Notes: a model not told the origin generated them from the letters alone. A DNA stretch of 64,000 nucleotides from Salinarimonas sp. (GCF_040111675.1 NZ_CP157794.1:4609501-4673500); one strand, 5' to 3'; positions 52,370 through 61,844 are shown, numbered from the stretch's first letter. Numbers and translations: made by a program.

Positions 52370-53425
52370 GAGCAGATTCTCACCACTCGGGTTCATATCC
52401 TGCTGCGGTGAAGAAGTTCGCGCATTCCTCTGGCGGGAAGGCTTCGATGGCGTCGGCGACGGCGCTCCAGAGGGCGTCGCGCGTCCGGGCGGCGACCTTC
52501 CTGAGCAGGGCCTTCAGCTTGGCGAAGGCGTTCTCGATGGGGTTGAAGTCCGGGCTGTAGGGCGGCAGGAAGCGCAGCTCGGCTCCGGCCGCCTCGATGG
52601 CCTCGCGCACGGCGGGGGTCTTGTGGCTGGCGAGGTTGTCCATGATCACCACGTCGCCGGGGCTCAGCGTCGGAACCAGGACCTGCTGGACGTAGGCGAG
52701 GAAGCTCGCCGCGTTGATCGCGCCGTCGATCAGCATCGGCGCGTCGATCCCGCCGATCCTGAGCCCGGCCACGAAGGTCGTGGTGCGCCAATGGCCGTGA
52801 GGGATGCCGGCGCGCAGGCGCTCGCCTTCGGGGGCGCGGCCCCGCAACCGCGCCATCTTGGTGTTGAGCCAGGTCTCGTCGATGAAGATCAGCCGCTGCG
52901 GGTCGAGCTCGGGCTGCTCCTCGAACCAGGCCTCGCGGGCCGCGGCGACGTCGGCGCGGTCCTGCTCGCTGGCGTGGCCGGACTTTTTTTGAACGTCAGG
53001 CCGTGGCGGCCGAAGAAGCGGTGCACCGTCGAGGGCGCGAAGCGCTCGCCGTGCTCGCGCTCGAGCCGCTCGGCGATCTCGACGAGGGTGAGATCCGGCG
53101 CCTCCTCCACCATCGCGAGGATGACCGGGCCGAGCGCCTCGATCCGCCCGGACCGCGTGTCGCCGCCTTGCGCCCGCGGCGCGACCGAGCCCGTCTCGCG
53201 CCGAAGGTTGAACCACTTCACCGCCGCGGACGGCGCGATCCCGAAGCGGTCCGCCGCGGCCCGGCGGCTCATGCCGGCATCGACCGCAGCGAGGACGCGC
53301 TGCCTCAGATCCATCGAGAGGGGCTTCGTCATGGCGGCTGGCCTCCTCCGCCAGCCTCTACCGTGAATCACGAACTGGCCTCGAAGGGAATCCCCCGCGC
53401 GATTCCATCAGGAAGCGATCTGCTC
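52370..53425 (-). mobile_element. IS630-family insertion sequence
   Basis: A 1056-base element. Terminal inverted repeats begin GAGCAGAT at both ends (imperfect beyond eight bases). It is flanked by the TA duplication typical of IS630/Tc1 elements (52368-52369 and 53426-53427). One transposase in two overlapping frames fills it. The ends are intact, so it could still be active. Confidence 0.88.
52380..53332 (-). CDS. IS630-family transposase (two frames joined by -1 frameshift)
   Basis: The first frame (53332 to 52889) encodes the helix-turn-helix part, MTKPLSMDLRQRVLAAVDAG ... HRFFGRHGLTFKK. The second (ending 52380) encodes the DDE domain: FIDETW (Asp), IMDNLASHK (Asp) and PPYSPDFNPIENAFAKLK (Glu). 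The frames meet at a run of seven A (minus strand, 52982-52989 region), TTC-AAA-AAA-AGT. A -1 slip gives ...FKKKSGH..., the usual programmed frameshift of this family. It may alternatively be a disabling indel; the perfect position of the A7 run favours programming. Confidence 0.85.
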
Positions 53426-54387
53426 TAGCGGACATGGACGCGGGATCGCACGACGAGCAGGTTTTCGCCGTGCGCCGCCTGGGCGAAGACGACGTAGCGC
53501 CCCGGCTCGGGGAAGGTCAGGCGCGCCTGGATCTCCGGGCCGAAGGACTTCGCGCTCGCGCCATGGCTGCCGGCATGGCCATGCTCGTCGTGGCGCCCGG
53601 CTTCGTGCCCGTGGCCGTGGACGCTGCCGGCGGCGTCCGGGACCTCGCCGTGCTCGTGCATGAAGCGGCTCAGGTCCTCCGCGACCAGCGCGAGGTGCAG
53701 AGGGGCATCGAGAAAGGTTCGCAGGGCCGTCAGGGGCGCGCCGTCGCGCTCGAAGCGCCAGGAGAACACCGTCGGCTCGCCGGCCCCGACGAGCTCGGGG
53801 CCGGTCACCGAGACCGCGTAGCCGTCGCGTCTCGCCGTGTCGTCGAGCGCGACCACGCCCGTGTAAGCGTCGCCGCCCTGCGCCTCGACGACCGCGAGGC
53901 GCGGCTCGTCGGCGTCGGTGCGGCTGCGGCCGCGGCTTTCGCCTTCGACGTCGACGACGAAGGTCTCGCCATGAGGTCCCTCATCGGTCGCGACGTCGAC
54001 CGCGACGAGGTAGCGACCGCCATGCGGAAAGGCGAAGCGCAGCCGCGCCGTGCCGTCATCCAAGACAGCGGCGCCCGCGGGAGCGACGTCTTCGGGAACG
54101 AAGTCCTCGGGATGGATGTGGCCGAAGGTCGCCATGTCCGCGCCGACGATCACGACATGAGCCTTGCGGGCGTGATGGGTCAGGAGGTCGAGCGGCCGCC
54201 GCTCGGGGTCGGTGATCTCGAGCGCCAGCGTCGCCGGACGCCCGGCCTGCGCCGGGTCCGGCTCGATCGCCAGTCCGATCCGGGCCGGAGCCGCGCCGGT
54301 CTCGGCCGCCGCGAGTGGTGGCGATCCCGCCAGAATCGTGCCCGCCACGAGGCTCAGGGCCGATGCGATCGTCCTGCTCGAGGTCAT
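53425..54387 (-). CDS. His-rich periplasmic protein, YtkA/FixH-like domains
   Basis: A 320-residue protein with a signal peptide (about 1-28, ending AAA|ET). It contains two similar beta-sandwich-like halves. The first has LLTHHARKAHVVIVGADMAT followed by FGHIHPEDF; the second has LHLALVAEDLSRFMHEHGE. A histidine-rich segment (HGHGHEAGRHDEHGHAGSHG) in the second half suggests metal binding. The stop codon TAG is formed at the junction with the IS element (see findings). It lies 53 bases downstream of the beta-propeller gene on the same strand, so they probably form an operon. Metal delivery or scavenging is inferred, not shown. Confidence 0.7.
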   Translation of the reverse strand: MTSSRTIASALSLVAGTILAGSPPLAAAETGAAPARIGLAIEPDPAQAGRPATLALEITDPERRPLDLLTHHARKAHVVIVGADMATFGHIHPEDFVPEDVAPAGAAVLDDGTARLRFAFPHGGRYLVAVDVATDEGPHGETFVVDVEGESRGRSRTDADEPRLAVVEAQGGDAYTGVVALDDTARRDGYAVSVTGPELVGAGEPTVFSWRFERDGAPLTALRTFLDAPLHLALVAEDLSRFMHEHGEVPDAAGSVHGHGHEAGRHDEHGHAGSHGASAKSFGPEIQARLTFPEPGRYVVFAQAAHGENLLVVRSRVHVR

Positions 54388-54440
54388 CTCGTCTCTCCCG
54401 CTCGCGCGGCGGCGCCGGTCGCCCGGCGCCGCCCTTCGCC

Positions 54441-55583
54441 TCAATGGCTGTGCGAATCCTCGGCCTCCGGCGTCAGCACGATCGTGTTCACCGTCAGGCC
54501 GGCGTTCTTGAACGTGTCGATGCTGTCGATCGTCTCGCCGGTCTCGAGGTCGACGACCGAGATCGAGCCGTCGTTCATGCCCTCGATGTTGAGCAGGCTG
54601 TTCTGCACGTAGGCGCGGCTCTTGTCGGGCGAGAACACCAGGTGGTGGGCGCCGCCGGCGGTTTGCGTCGCCCAGAGATGCTTCGGGGCCCGCGGGTCGC
54701 TGATGTCGAAGGCGTTCAGGTGCCCGGGATTGGCCGAGGTCACGTAGGCGCGGTCGCCGTCCTCGTCGAAATAGACCTCGAGCGTCATGCCCTGGCCCAG
54801 CTCGTCGAAGCGGAACGCCTCGCGGAACGCGAACGCCTCGGCGTCGGGCTGCCACTCGGCGAGCCAGAGGCTGCCCTCCATGTTGGCGATGTAGACGAGC
54901 GGCGGCTCGACGCCCGGCACGAAGAAGGCCTCCACCGGCCCAGAGGCCGACGGGCCGCTCGAGACCTTGTGCGTCGACAGGATCTCGCCGGTGCTGGGCT
55001 TCAGCACGACGATCTCCTCGCCCCACTCCGTCGGGTCGGCGGGGTTCGCGGTGCTGGTCACGAGCTGCCGGTCGATGGCGTCGTTCGTCGCGATGCCGTG
55101 CGGCCAGGGCGCGGGCATGGGGATGGCCTCCAGCACCTCGTCGGTCTCGGCGTCGCCGACGATCACGACCGACGAGCCCATGCAGGTGAGGTACCACTTG
55201 TCCTGCGCCTGCGAGAAGGAGACGTCCTCGCCGACCTCGCAGTCCGGCACCGCGACGGACGTCGCGCGGTACGGAAAGGCGCTCACGTCGAAGACGCGCA
55301 GCTCGGGCGTGGCGAGCGAGGTGACGTAGGCCTTGTCCCGCTCGGGATTGTAGAAGATGTGGTGCGAGTGGAACTCCGGCGGCAGCGGGATCTGCGCCAG
55401 GATCTGCCCGTAGTCCGCCGAGGCCGGGTCGAGCTCGACGAAGGCGATCCCGTCCTGGCGGTTCGTCTGGTCGGCGCCCTTGGTCTCGTAGAGCACGAGG
55501 GCCGTCTGCTCGGCGGACGCCGCGCCGGCGCAGAGGGCGAGGCCGCTCGCCGCGGCGAGAAAGGTCGAGAGGGTGCGTGTCAT
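54441..55583 (-). CDS. Secreted YVTN/YncE-type beta-propeller protein
   Basis: A 380-residue protein with a signal peptide (1-24, ending ASA|EQ). It is made of propeller repeats (FYNPERDKAYVTSLATPELR, GDAETDEVLEAIPMP, YFDEDGDRAYVTSANPG, FSPDKSRAYVQNSLL, VVDLETGETIDSIDTF). Histidines cluster in EFHSHHIF, GGAHHLVF and the C-terminal EDSHSH, which could bind metal. The start at 55583 is supported by the signal peptide. Pairing with the His-rich periplasmic protein downstream suggests a metal-related periplasmic role, as for the zinc chaperone AztD, another propeller, but similarity is only in fold type. Confidence 0.75.
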   Translation of the reverse strand: MTRTLSTFLAAASGLALCAGAASAEQTALVLYETKGADQTNRQDGIAFVELDPASADYGQILAQIPLPPEFHSHHIFYNPERDKAYVTSLATPELRVFDVSAFPYRATSVAVPDCEVGEDVSFSQAQDKWYLTCMGSSVVIVGDAETDEVLEAIPMPAPWPHGIATNDAIDRQLVTSTANPADPTEWGEEIVVLKPSTGEILSTHKVSSGPSASGPVEAFFVPGVEPPLVYIANMEGSLWLAEWQPDAEAFAFREAFRFDELGQGMTLEVYFDEDGDRAYVTSANPGHLNAFDISDPRAPKHLWATQTAGGAHHLVFSPDKSRAYVQNSLLNIEGMNDGSISVVDLETGETIDSIDTFKNAGLTVNTIVLTPEAEDSHSH

Positions 55584-55752
55584 GTCCGGGGTCTCCCTGT
55601 GGGACGAGCCGGCGGCGTCTCCTGACGCCTCCTCGTCGGCTCGCTGTGGGCAAAGGCCTACGCCTCGACCGCCGCTGCCGGAATGATCGCCAGTCCCGGA
55701 TACATGACGCACCGTCCGGAGTCGGCCCGAAGCCGCCGCCGGTCCGTCGGCA

Positions 55753-58122
55753 TCACCCGACGAGGCGCAGCCGGCGCCCGCCGGTGAGGGCGTCGACGCG
55801 CTCGAGGATCGCCGCCGCATCGATCTCGTGCTCGCGATAAAGGTCGCCGATCGTGCCGGTCTGCCCGAAGCGCTCGACGCCGAGCGGAATCGTGCGCAAG
55901 CCCGTCGCGGCGCCGAGCCAGGACAAGGTTGCGGGATGGCCGTCAATCACGGTGACGAGGCTGCAATGGGCCGGCAGCCCTGCGAAGAGCCGCTCCAGGT
56001 GGCTGGTCGCCAGGACGCCGCGTCGGGCGCGCGCGCGCTGAGCGGCGGTCCAGCCGGCATGCAGACGGTCCGCGGAGGTGACGGCGAGAACGCCGACGTC
56101 CCGGCGCGCATCGGCGATCAGCCCGGCCGCGCGGATCGCCTCGGGGGCGACCACGCCCTGGTAGGCGATCACGACCTCGCAATTCGGCCCCGGCGGGCGC
56201 AGCCAATAGGCGCCATCCACGACCCCCTGGCGAAAGCCGTCGTCCGGTCGCCGGGCGGGCTGCTCGACCGGGTTGGTGGACAGGCGGAGGTAGACCGATC
56301 CGCCGGCATCGTCGCCGAGCCAGGTATGCGGATCCGGCTCCCCCGCGCCCTCGCGCTGGAGGTGGTCGAAGGCCCATTCCATGACGATGGCGAGCTCGTC
56401 GGCGAAGGCGGGCTCGAAGGCGGTGAGGCCCGCCTGGCTCATCCCGATCAGCGGCGAGCCGATGGACTGGTGCGCCCCGCCCTCGGGCGCGAGGGTCACG
56501 CCCGAGGGCGTGCCGACGATCAGGAAGCGGGCGTCCTGGTAGCAGGCGTAGTTCAACGCATCGAGGCCGCGCGCCACGAAGGGGTCGTACACCGTCCCGA
56601 TCGGGATCAGCCGGCGGCCGAACAGCGAATGCGACAGGCCCGCCGCCGCGAGCAGCAGGAAAAGGTTCATCTCGGCGATGCCGAGCTCGACGTGCTGGCC
56701 CTCCGGGGCGAAATCCCACTTCGCCGTCGACGGGATCTTCTGCGCCCGGAACACGTCCTCGCACGCGGTGCGGGCGAAGAGCTTGCGGCGATTCACCCAG
56801 GGCCCGAGGCTCGTCGTCCCGGTCACGTCGGGTGAGGTGGTGAGGATGCGCTCGGCGAGGGGGCCGTCCCCCTTGGCGAGGGAGTCGAGGATCTTGCCGA
56901 AGGCGGTCTGCGTCGAGATCTCGCGATCGGTCGGCGCAGGGATGGCCGGAACCGGCGCCGGCGCGTCGGCGAGGCGCCGCGGCCCAGCGGCGAAGAACGG
57001 CGTGCGCGCGATGAAGTCCCGCAGCCCGTCGACGTCCTCGACCGCGGCGAAGGGCTCCCATTCCGCGCCCTCGGGCACGCCCATGTGGGTGCGCCAGGCG
57101 GCCATCTGGGCCGTCGTCATCAGGCCGCCGTGATTGTCCTTGTGCCCGGCGATGGGCGTGCCCCAGCCCTTGATGGTGTAGGCGAGGAAGCAGGTCGGCC
57201 GGTCGTGGTCGATCGCCGCGAAGGCCTCCGCCATGGTCTCCACGCAATTGCCGCCGAGATTCTCCATGAGCGCCGCGAGGTCGGCGTCGCTGCGCCGCGC
57301 GATCAGGTCGGCGACGGGGCCGGCCGCGCCGAGATCCCGCGTCAGCCGCTCGCGCCAGACCGCCCCGCCCATGAAGGTCAGCGCCGAATAGAGCTGGTTG
57401 GGACAGCCGTCGATCCAGGCGCGCAGGGCCTCGCCGCCGGGCTCCGCGAACGCAGCGCGCTGGAGAGCGCCGTACTTCACCCGCACCACCTCCCAGCCGA
57501 AGGCCTCGAAGGTGCGCTCGATGCGCTGCCAAAGGCCCTCGTGGACGACGCCGTCGAGCGACTGACGGTTATAGTCGACGATCCACCAACAATTCCGCAG
57601 GCCGTGCTTCCAGCCCTCCTGGAGGCATTCGTAGACGTTCCCCTCGTCGAGTTCGGCGTCGCCCATCAGCGCCACCATGCGGCCCTCCGGTACGTCCCGC
57701 CCCCACCCCTTGCAGCGCAGGTAGTCCTGGATCAGGGAGGCGAAGGAGGTGATCGCGACGCCGAGCCCGACAGAGCCCGTCGAGAAATCGACGTCGTCGA
57801 CGTCCTTGGTGCGCGACGGATAGGCCTGCGCCCCGCCGAAGCCGCGGAACGCCTCGAGCTTCTCGCGCGAGAGGCGCCCGGCGAGATAGTGCATGGCGTG
57901 GAAAACCGGCGCCGCATGCGGCTTCACCGCCACCCGGTCCTCTGGCCGCAGAGCGCTGAAATAAAGCGCCGTCACGATCGACACCATGGAGGCGGACGAG
58001 GCCTGATGCCCGCCGACCTTGATGCCGTCCACCTTCGGACGGACGTGGTTGGCGTTGTGGATCATCCAGTGCGAAAGCCAGAGCAGCCGCTGCTCGACGG
58101 TCTTGAGATGCGAGGTGGTCAT
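55753..58122 (-). CDS. AceE/transketolase-like thiamine diphosphate enzyme
   Basis: A 789-residue three-domain ThDP enzyme. The cofactor-binding motif starts GDAELDEGNVYECLQEGW (154-171) and ends with the Asn in VDYNRQSLDG (about 185). GHQASSASMVSIVTALYFS and HGGLMTTAQ resemble homodimeric pyruvate dehydrogenase E1 (AceE). The pyrimidine-binding domain is at about 420-640 (HVELGIAEMNLFLLLAAAG with the catalytic Glu, then GTPSGVTLAPEGGAHQS), followed by a C-terminal transketolase-type domain. No E2 or E3 gene is nearby, so it may act alone or with partners encoded elsewhere. Distinguishing pyruvate dehydrogenase from a transketolase needs a tree. Confidence 0.8.
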   Translation of the reverse strand: MTTSHLKTVEQRLLWLSHWMIHNANHVRPKVDGIKVGGHQASSASMVSIVTALYFSALRPEDRVAVKPHAAPVFHAMHYLAGRLSREKLEAFRGFGGAQAYPSRTKDVDDVDFSTGSVGLGVAITSFASLIQDYLRCKGWGRDVPEGRMVALMGDAELDEGNVYECLQEGWKHGLRNCWWIVDYNRQSLDGVVHEGLWQRIERTFEAFGWEVVRVKYGALQRAAFAEPGGEALRAWIDGCPNQLYSALTFMGGAVWRERLTRDLGAAGPVADLIARRSDADLAALMENLGGNCVETMAEAFAAIDHDRPTCFLAYTIKGWGTPIAGHKDNHGGLMTTAQMAAWRTHMGVPEGAEWEPFAAVEDVDGLRDFIARTPFFAAGPRRLADAPAPVPAIPAPTDREISTQTAFGKILDSLAKGDGPLAERILTTSPDVTGTTSLGPWVNRRKLFARTACEDVFRAQKIPSTAKWDFAPEGQHVELGIAEMNLFLLLAAAGLSHSLFGRRLIPIGTVYDPFVARGLDALNYACYQDARFLIVGTPSGVTLAPEGGAHQSIGSPLIGMSQAGLTAFEPAFADELAIVMEWAFDHLQREGAGEPDPHTWLGDDAGGSVYLRLSTNPVEQPARRPDDGFRQGVVDGAYWLRPPGPNCEVVIAYQGVVAPEAIRAAGLIADARRDVGVLAVTSADRLHAGWTAAQRARARRGVLATSHLERLFAGLPAHCSLVTVIDGHPATLSWLGAATGLRTIPLGVERFGQTGTIGDLYREHEIDAAAILERVDALTGGRRLRLVG

Positions 58123-58326
58123 GGCCGGCTCCCCTGCGGGCTTCTCGAGGCGGCGAGCCTATCGCGCGACGAGGAGCGGCGGGTTGCGAAGGCGCGCCCG
58201 CGAGCGGGTTTGCGTAGCAGGTTCTGCCAACCGGCGTCCGAAAGGCGCCAGGATCGGCTACGGTCGCGGATCTTCGTAGTGGGCAGCCGGCGCCGCGTCC
58301 GCGGGGACGCGACGCCGGGCCGGCCG

Positions 58327-58899
58327 TCAGGGCGCGAGCCTGCGCGAGGCGTGCGGCGCGCCGTCCTGCCAGATCAGCGGCGCGGCGTGCGCCGCGTTGC
58401 GGATCGACAGGATGCGTCCCACGATGACGTCGTGCGCCCCGTAGGCGAGCCGATCGGCGACCTCGCAGACGAGAGTCGCCTGCGCGGCCGGGAGGATCGG
58501 AAGGTCGTCCTCGACGTCCCAGCCTCCATGGGCGAAGCGCGCCTCGCCCTTGAGCGCGCCGCTGAACAGGGCGATCAGGTTCTCCTGGCGCACCGTCAGC
58601 ACGTTGACGCTGAAGCGTCCGCTCTGCATCAGCAGCGGGTACATGCTCACGCCATGCCCGATGCCCACCGTCAGCGAGGGCGGGTCGGCGCACAAGGACG
58701 CGACCGAGGTCGCCACCATCCCGGCGCTGACGCCGGCATGACGGGTCGCGACGATCGACACGGCGCCGGGCAGGCGGCGCATCGCGAGCCGGAAATCGGC
58801 GGCGTCGGGGCCCGACCCCGTGTCTCCGACGCTCGGCGCGAGCGGCGGATGCAGGGCTTGGGGGACCGCGACGGCGAGGGAGCTGGCCGCGCCGGACAT
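58327..58899 (-). CDS. Flavin reductase-like protein
   Basis: A 190-residue protein of the HpaC/flavin reductase fold: RRLPGAVSIVATRH, MVATSVASLCADPPSLTVGI, FSVNVLTVRQENLIALFSG and the final YGAHDVIVGRILSI. Such enzymes supply FMNH2 to a partner monooxygenase. It starts four bases after the stop of the monooxygenase gene at 58904-60094, so they are co-transcribed and likely form a two-component system. Location is cytoplasmic. Confidence 0.88.
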   Translation of the reverse strand: MSGAASSLAVAVPQALHPPLAPSVGDTGSGPDAADFRLAMRRLPGAVSIVATRHAGVSAGMVATSVASLCADPPSLTVGIGHGVSMYPLLMQSGRFSVNVLTVRQENLIALFSGALKGEARFAHGGWDVEDDLPILPAAQATLVCEVADRLAYGAHDVIVGRILSIRNAAHAAPLIWQDGAPHASRRLAP

Positions 58900-58903
58900 G
58901 GCT

Positions 58904-60094
58904 TCACTCAGCCGCCTGCGCCGGCACCTGCTGCTCCCGCTCCGCGAACGGGACGCGCAGGCCGGCGGCCTCCATCTCCGGCATGACGCCCTCGACGAAA
59001 TCCTTGATGCCCGTGTGGTAGTCGAGCCAGCTCAGGCAGATCCCGTCGAGCCCCCAGTCGGAATACTTGCGGAACTGGTCGATGATGTCGCCCACCGTCC
59101 CGACGAGCGGGATGCCCGCCCACCCGGCCTTGAAGTGGAACTTGAAGGCTTCGGCCTGCTCGGGGGTGAAGATGCCGGTCTGGATGCCGAGCTCCTTGGC
59201 GATGTTGTCCGCGCCCTCGTCGTCGCCCATCTGGTTGACGTAGTAGTCGAGATAGTCCTCGGCTTCCTTGCGCGTATCGCGCTGCACGACGTAGGAATAG
59301 CACCAGGTCTGGAGCGTGCGGTTGAACTCGCGCTGGGCGAGCTCGTTGTAGCTTCGCACCTGCTTGCGCGAGGTCGCCTCGTCGCTCTGATTGACGATGA
59401 GGAACGCGACGTCGCAGTGCTCGGCGCAATAGCGCATGCCGCGCGGCGAGCCGCCCGCATTGACGAGGACAGGGCGGTTGAGCGGCTTCGGCTCCGAGAA
59501 GCCCTGCTGCACCTTGAAGAACTTGCCGTCGTAATCCCAGTAACCGTGCTGGTTCCAGGCCTTCTGGACGATCTCGAGCCACTCGTCGGCGTAGTCGTAG
59601 CGCTCGTCGTGCTCCATCATCTGGCCGCGGAACATGCGCATTTCCGGGCCGAACCAGCCGCAGATGATGTTGAGCCCGAAGCGGCCGCCGGAGATGTGAT
59701 CGACGGTGGCCGCCTGCTTGGCCGCGACGAGCGGATGCACGGTCGGCACGTGCGAGGTGGTCACGACGGCGATCTGGTCGGTGACGGCGGCGACGCCGGC
59801 GGCCCAGGTGTAGGTCTCGTAGCAGACGCCGTTGAAGTTCGCGTCGCCGCCGAAGCCGCGCCAGCGGCCGATCGGGATGAGCGCCTCGAAGCCGGCGCGA
59901 TCGGCGATCTTGGCGATTTCCAGGTTGCCGGCCCAGTCATCGGCCATCAGCCGCTCGGGCGCCGTGGTGATCGCGCAGCCGCAATCGGTGTTGAGGCCGA
60001 AGACGCCGAGCTTCATCTTGTTGGGGCTCGAGATCATCGGATTGGTGATGCGCGGCGTCGGCGTGAAGCGGCGCGGTGCGACGGTGACGGACAT
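58904..60094 (-). CDS. LLM-class FMNH2-dependent monooxygenase (RutA/SfnG-like)
   Basis: A 396-residue bacterial-luciferase-like TIM-barrel protein. Characteristic stretches are WRGFGGDANFNGVCYETYTW, AAKQAATVDHISGGRFGLNI, ICGWFGPEMRMF, EHDERYDYADEWLEIVQKAW, and VNAGGSPRGMRYCAEHCDVA. These are shared with RutA (pyrimidine ring opening) and SfnG (dimethyl sulfone) types. Its substrate cannot be read off. It needs reduced FMN from the co-transcribed reductase downstream, and it sits just downstream of an aldehyde dehydrogenase, so a pathway oxidising a small organic compound is likely. Confidence 0.87.
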   Translation of the reverse strand: MSVTVAPRRFTPTPRITNPMISSPNKMKLGVFGLNTDCGCAITTAPERLMADDWAGNLEIAKIADRAGFEALIPIGRWRGFGGDANFNGVCYETYTWAAGVAAVTDQIAVVTTSHVPTVHPLVAAKQAATVDHISGGRFGLNIICGWFGPEMRMFRGQMMEHDERYDYADEWLEIVQKAWNQHGYWDYDGKFFKVQQGFSEPKPLNRPVLVNAGGSPRGMRYCAEHCDVAFLIVNQSDEATSRKQVRSYNELAQREFNRTLQTWCYSYVVQRDTRKEAEDYLDYYVNQMGDDEGADNIAKELGIQTGIFTPEQAEAFKFHFKAGWAGIPLVGTVGDIIDQFRKYSDWGLDGICLSWLDYHTGIKDFVEGVMPEMEAAGLRVPFAEREQQVPAQAAE

Positions 60095-60158
60095 GGCGTT
60101 TCCTCCCTAGACTTCGGCGTCGTGCCGGGTGCGCCTTTCTCCCGAAGGCGCAAACCTT

Positions 60159-61688
60159 TCACTGCAGGGTGAAGGGGTTGGTGATCCGAGACCGGGCGTT
60201 CAGGAAGACGCTCTTCGGCTCGAGGTATTCGTGGATGGCGGCGGCGCCGTTCTCTCGGCCGATGCCGGACTGCTTCACGCCGCCGAACGGCGCCATGTAG
60301 CTGACGACGCGGTAGGCGTTGACCCAGACGGTCCCGGCTCTCAGGCGCTTGGGCAGGGCGAGCGCCCGCTCCAGGCTCTGGGTCCAGAAGCCGGCTGCGA
60401 GGCCGTAGGGCGTGTCGTTGGCGAGCGCGACGGCTTCCTCGTCGGTCTCGAAGCGCATGACCGAGAGCACCGGCCCGAAGATCTCCTCGCGCGCGACACG
60501 CATGTCGTTGGTCACGCCCGTGAAGATGGTCGGCTCGACGAACCATCCCGCCTGCAGCGCCGGATCGCTCGGCCGCTTGCCGCCGAGCACGCAGGCGGCG
60601 CCCTCGGACCGGGCGATCTCGATGTAGGCGAGGACCTTCTCGAGCTGCTGCTCCGTGGCCACGGGCCCGACATCGGTGGTCTCGGAGAACGGATCGCCGA
60701 GGCGCGCCTCCTTCATCCGGGCGACGAGGCGCTCGACGAAGGCGTCGTGGATCGACGATTCGAGCAGGAGGCGCGAGCCGGCCATGCAGGTCTGCCCGGC
60801 GGCCGCGAAGATGCCGGAGATCACCCCGTGCACGGCCGCGTCGAGGTCGGCGTCAGCGAAAACGATGTGCGGGGATTTGCCGCCGAGCTCGAGCGAGATG
60901 CGCTTGAAGTGCCGCGCCGCCGCTTCCGACACCGCGCGCCCGCCCGCCTCGCCGCCGGTGAAGGCGACGCGCGCGACGTCGGGATGGGCGATCAAGGCGG
61001 CGCCGGCCTCCGCTCCCGTCCCGGTGACGACGTTGAGGACGCCCGGCGGAAAGCCTGCCTCCTCGAAAAGTCGAGCGAAGCCCAGCATCGAGGCCGAGGA
61101 GAATTCGGAGGGCTTCACCACCACCGTGTTCCCGGCGGCGAGCGCGGGCGCGAGCTTCCAGGCCGTCAGGAGAAGCGGCGAGTTCCAGGGCGTGATCGCG
61201 CCGACGACGCCGAGCGGCTCGTAGGAGACGTAGTGGAACATCCCCGCCTTGTCGATCGGCGTGACCGAGCCCTCGACCTTGTCGGCGAGACCGCCGTAAT
61301 ACTGGAACCAGCGCGGCAGGTATCGCATCTGGCCGAGCATCTCGACCATCAGCTTGCCGTTGTCGCGCACCTCGAGCTCGGCGAGGTAGCGGGCGTTGGC
61401 GGCGATGACGTCGCCGAGCCGATGCAGCAGGAGCCCCCTGTCGCTGGCGCTCATGGCCGCCCAGGGCCCCGACATGAAAGCCTCGTGCGCCGCGCGCACG
61501 GCGCGCTCGACGTCGTCGGCCGAGGCGAGGGGCAGCTCCGCCCAGACCGCGCCGGTGAACGGGTTGCGGCTTTCGAACGTGCGCCCGTCCGCGGCGTCGA
61601 CCCACGCGCCGCCGATATGCATCCGGAACCGCTCCGGCCCGGGCGCGCGCTCGGCTCTGGTCGCGAGGGGCACGCTGGCGTCGTCCAT
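60159..61688 (-). CDS. Aldehyde dehydrogenase (NAD(P)-dependent)
   Basis: A 509-residue ALDH. Catalytic Cys301 is in GQTCMAGS, the general base Glu267 in LELGGKSP, and the cofactor region in ITPWNSPLLLTAWKLAPALA. FGGVKQSGIGRE near the end is also typical. The start at 61688 follows GGGAGGA; the frame runs 44 codons further upstream without similarity. It is upstream of the monooxygenase (64-base gap), likely in one operon, and divergent from the XRE-cupin regulator, which probably controls it. Substrate unknown. Confidence 0.94.
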   Translation of the reverse strand: MDDASVPLATRAERAPGPERFRMHIGGAWVDAADGRTFESRNPFTGAVWAELPLASADDVERAVRAAHEAFMSGPWAAMSASDRGLLLHRLGDVIAANARYLAELEVRDNGKLMVEMLGQMRYLPRWFQYYGGLADKVEGSVTPIDKAGMFHYVSYEPLGVVGAITPWNSPLLLTAWKLAPALAAGNTVVVKPSEFSSASMLGFARLFEEAGFPPGVLNVVTGTGAEAGAALIAHPDVARVAFTGGEAGGRAVSEAAARHFKRISLELGGKSPHIVFADADLDAAVHGVISGIFAAAGQTCMAGSRLLLESSIHDAFVERLVARMKEARLGDPFSETTDVGPVATEQQLEKVLAYIEIARSEGAACVLGGKRPSDPALQAGWFVEPTIFTGVTNDMRVAREEIFGPVLSVMRFETDEEAVALANDTPYGLAAGFWTQSLERALALPKRLRAGTVWVNAYRVVSYMAPFGGVKQSGIGRENGAAAIHEYLEPKSVFLNARSRITNPFTLQ

Positions 61689-61844
61689 CTGGTCCTCCCA
61701 TTGATCTTTCTTGCGCCGTCCCGCGGCGCGAGCCGCCGTGGGACGAGCGAATGGCGTCGGCCGCCGGGGGAGGAGATCGCCGAGACGCGGCGCCGTCCTC
61801 AGGCCCACCGTTCCGATCACACCGAAGAGACTAGCGCCAACGGA

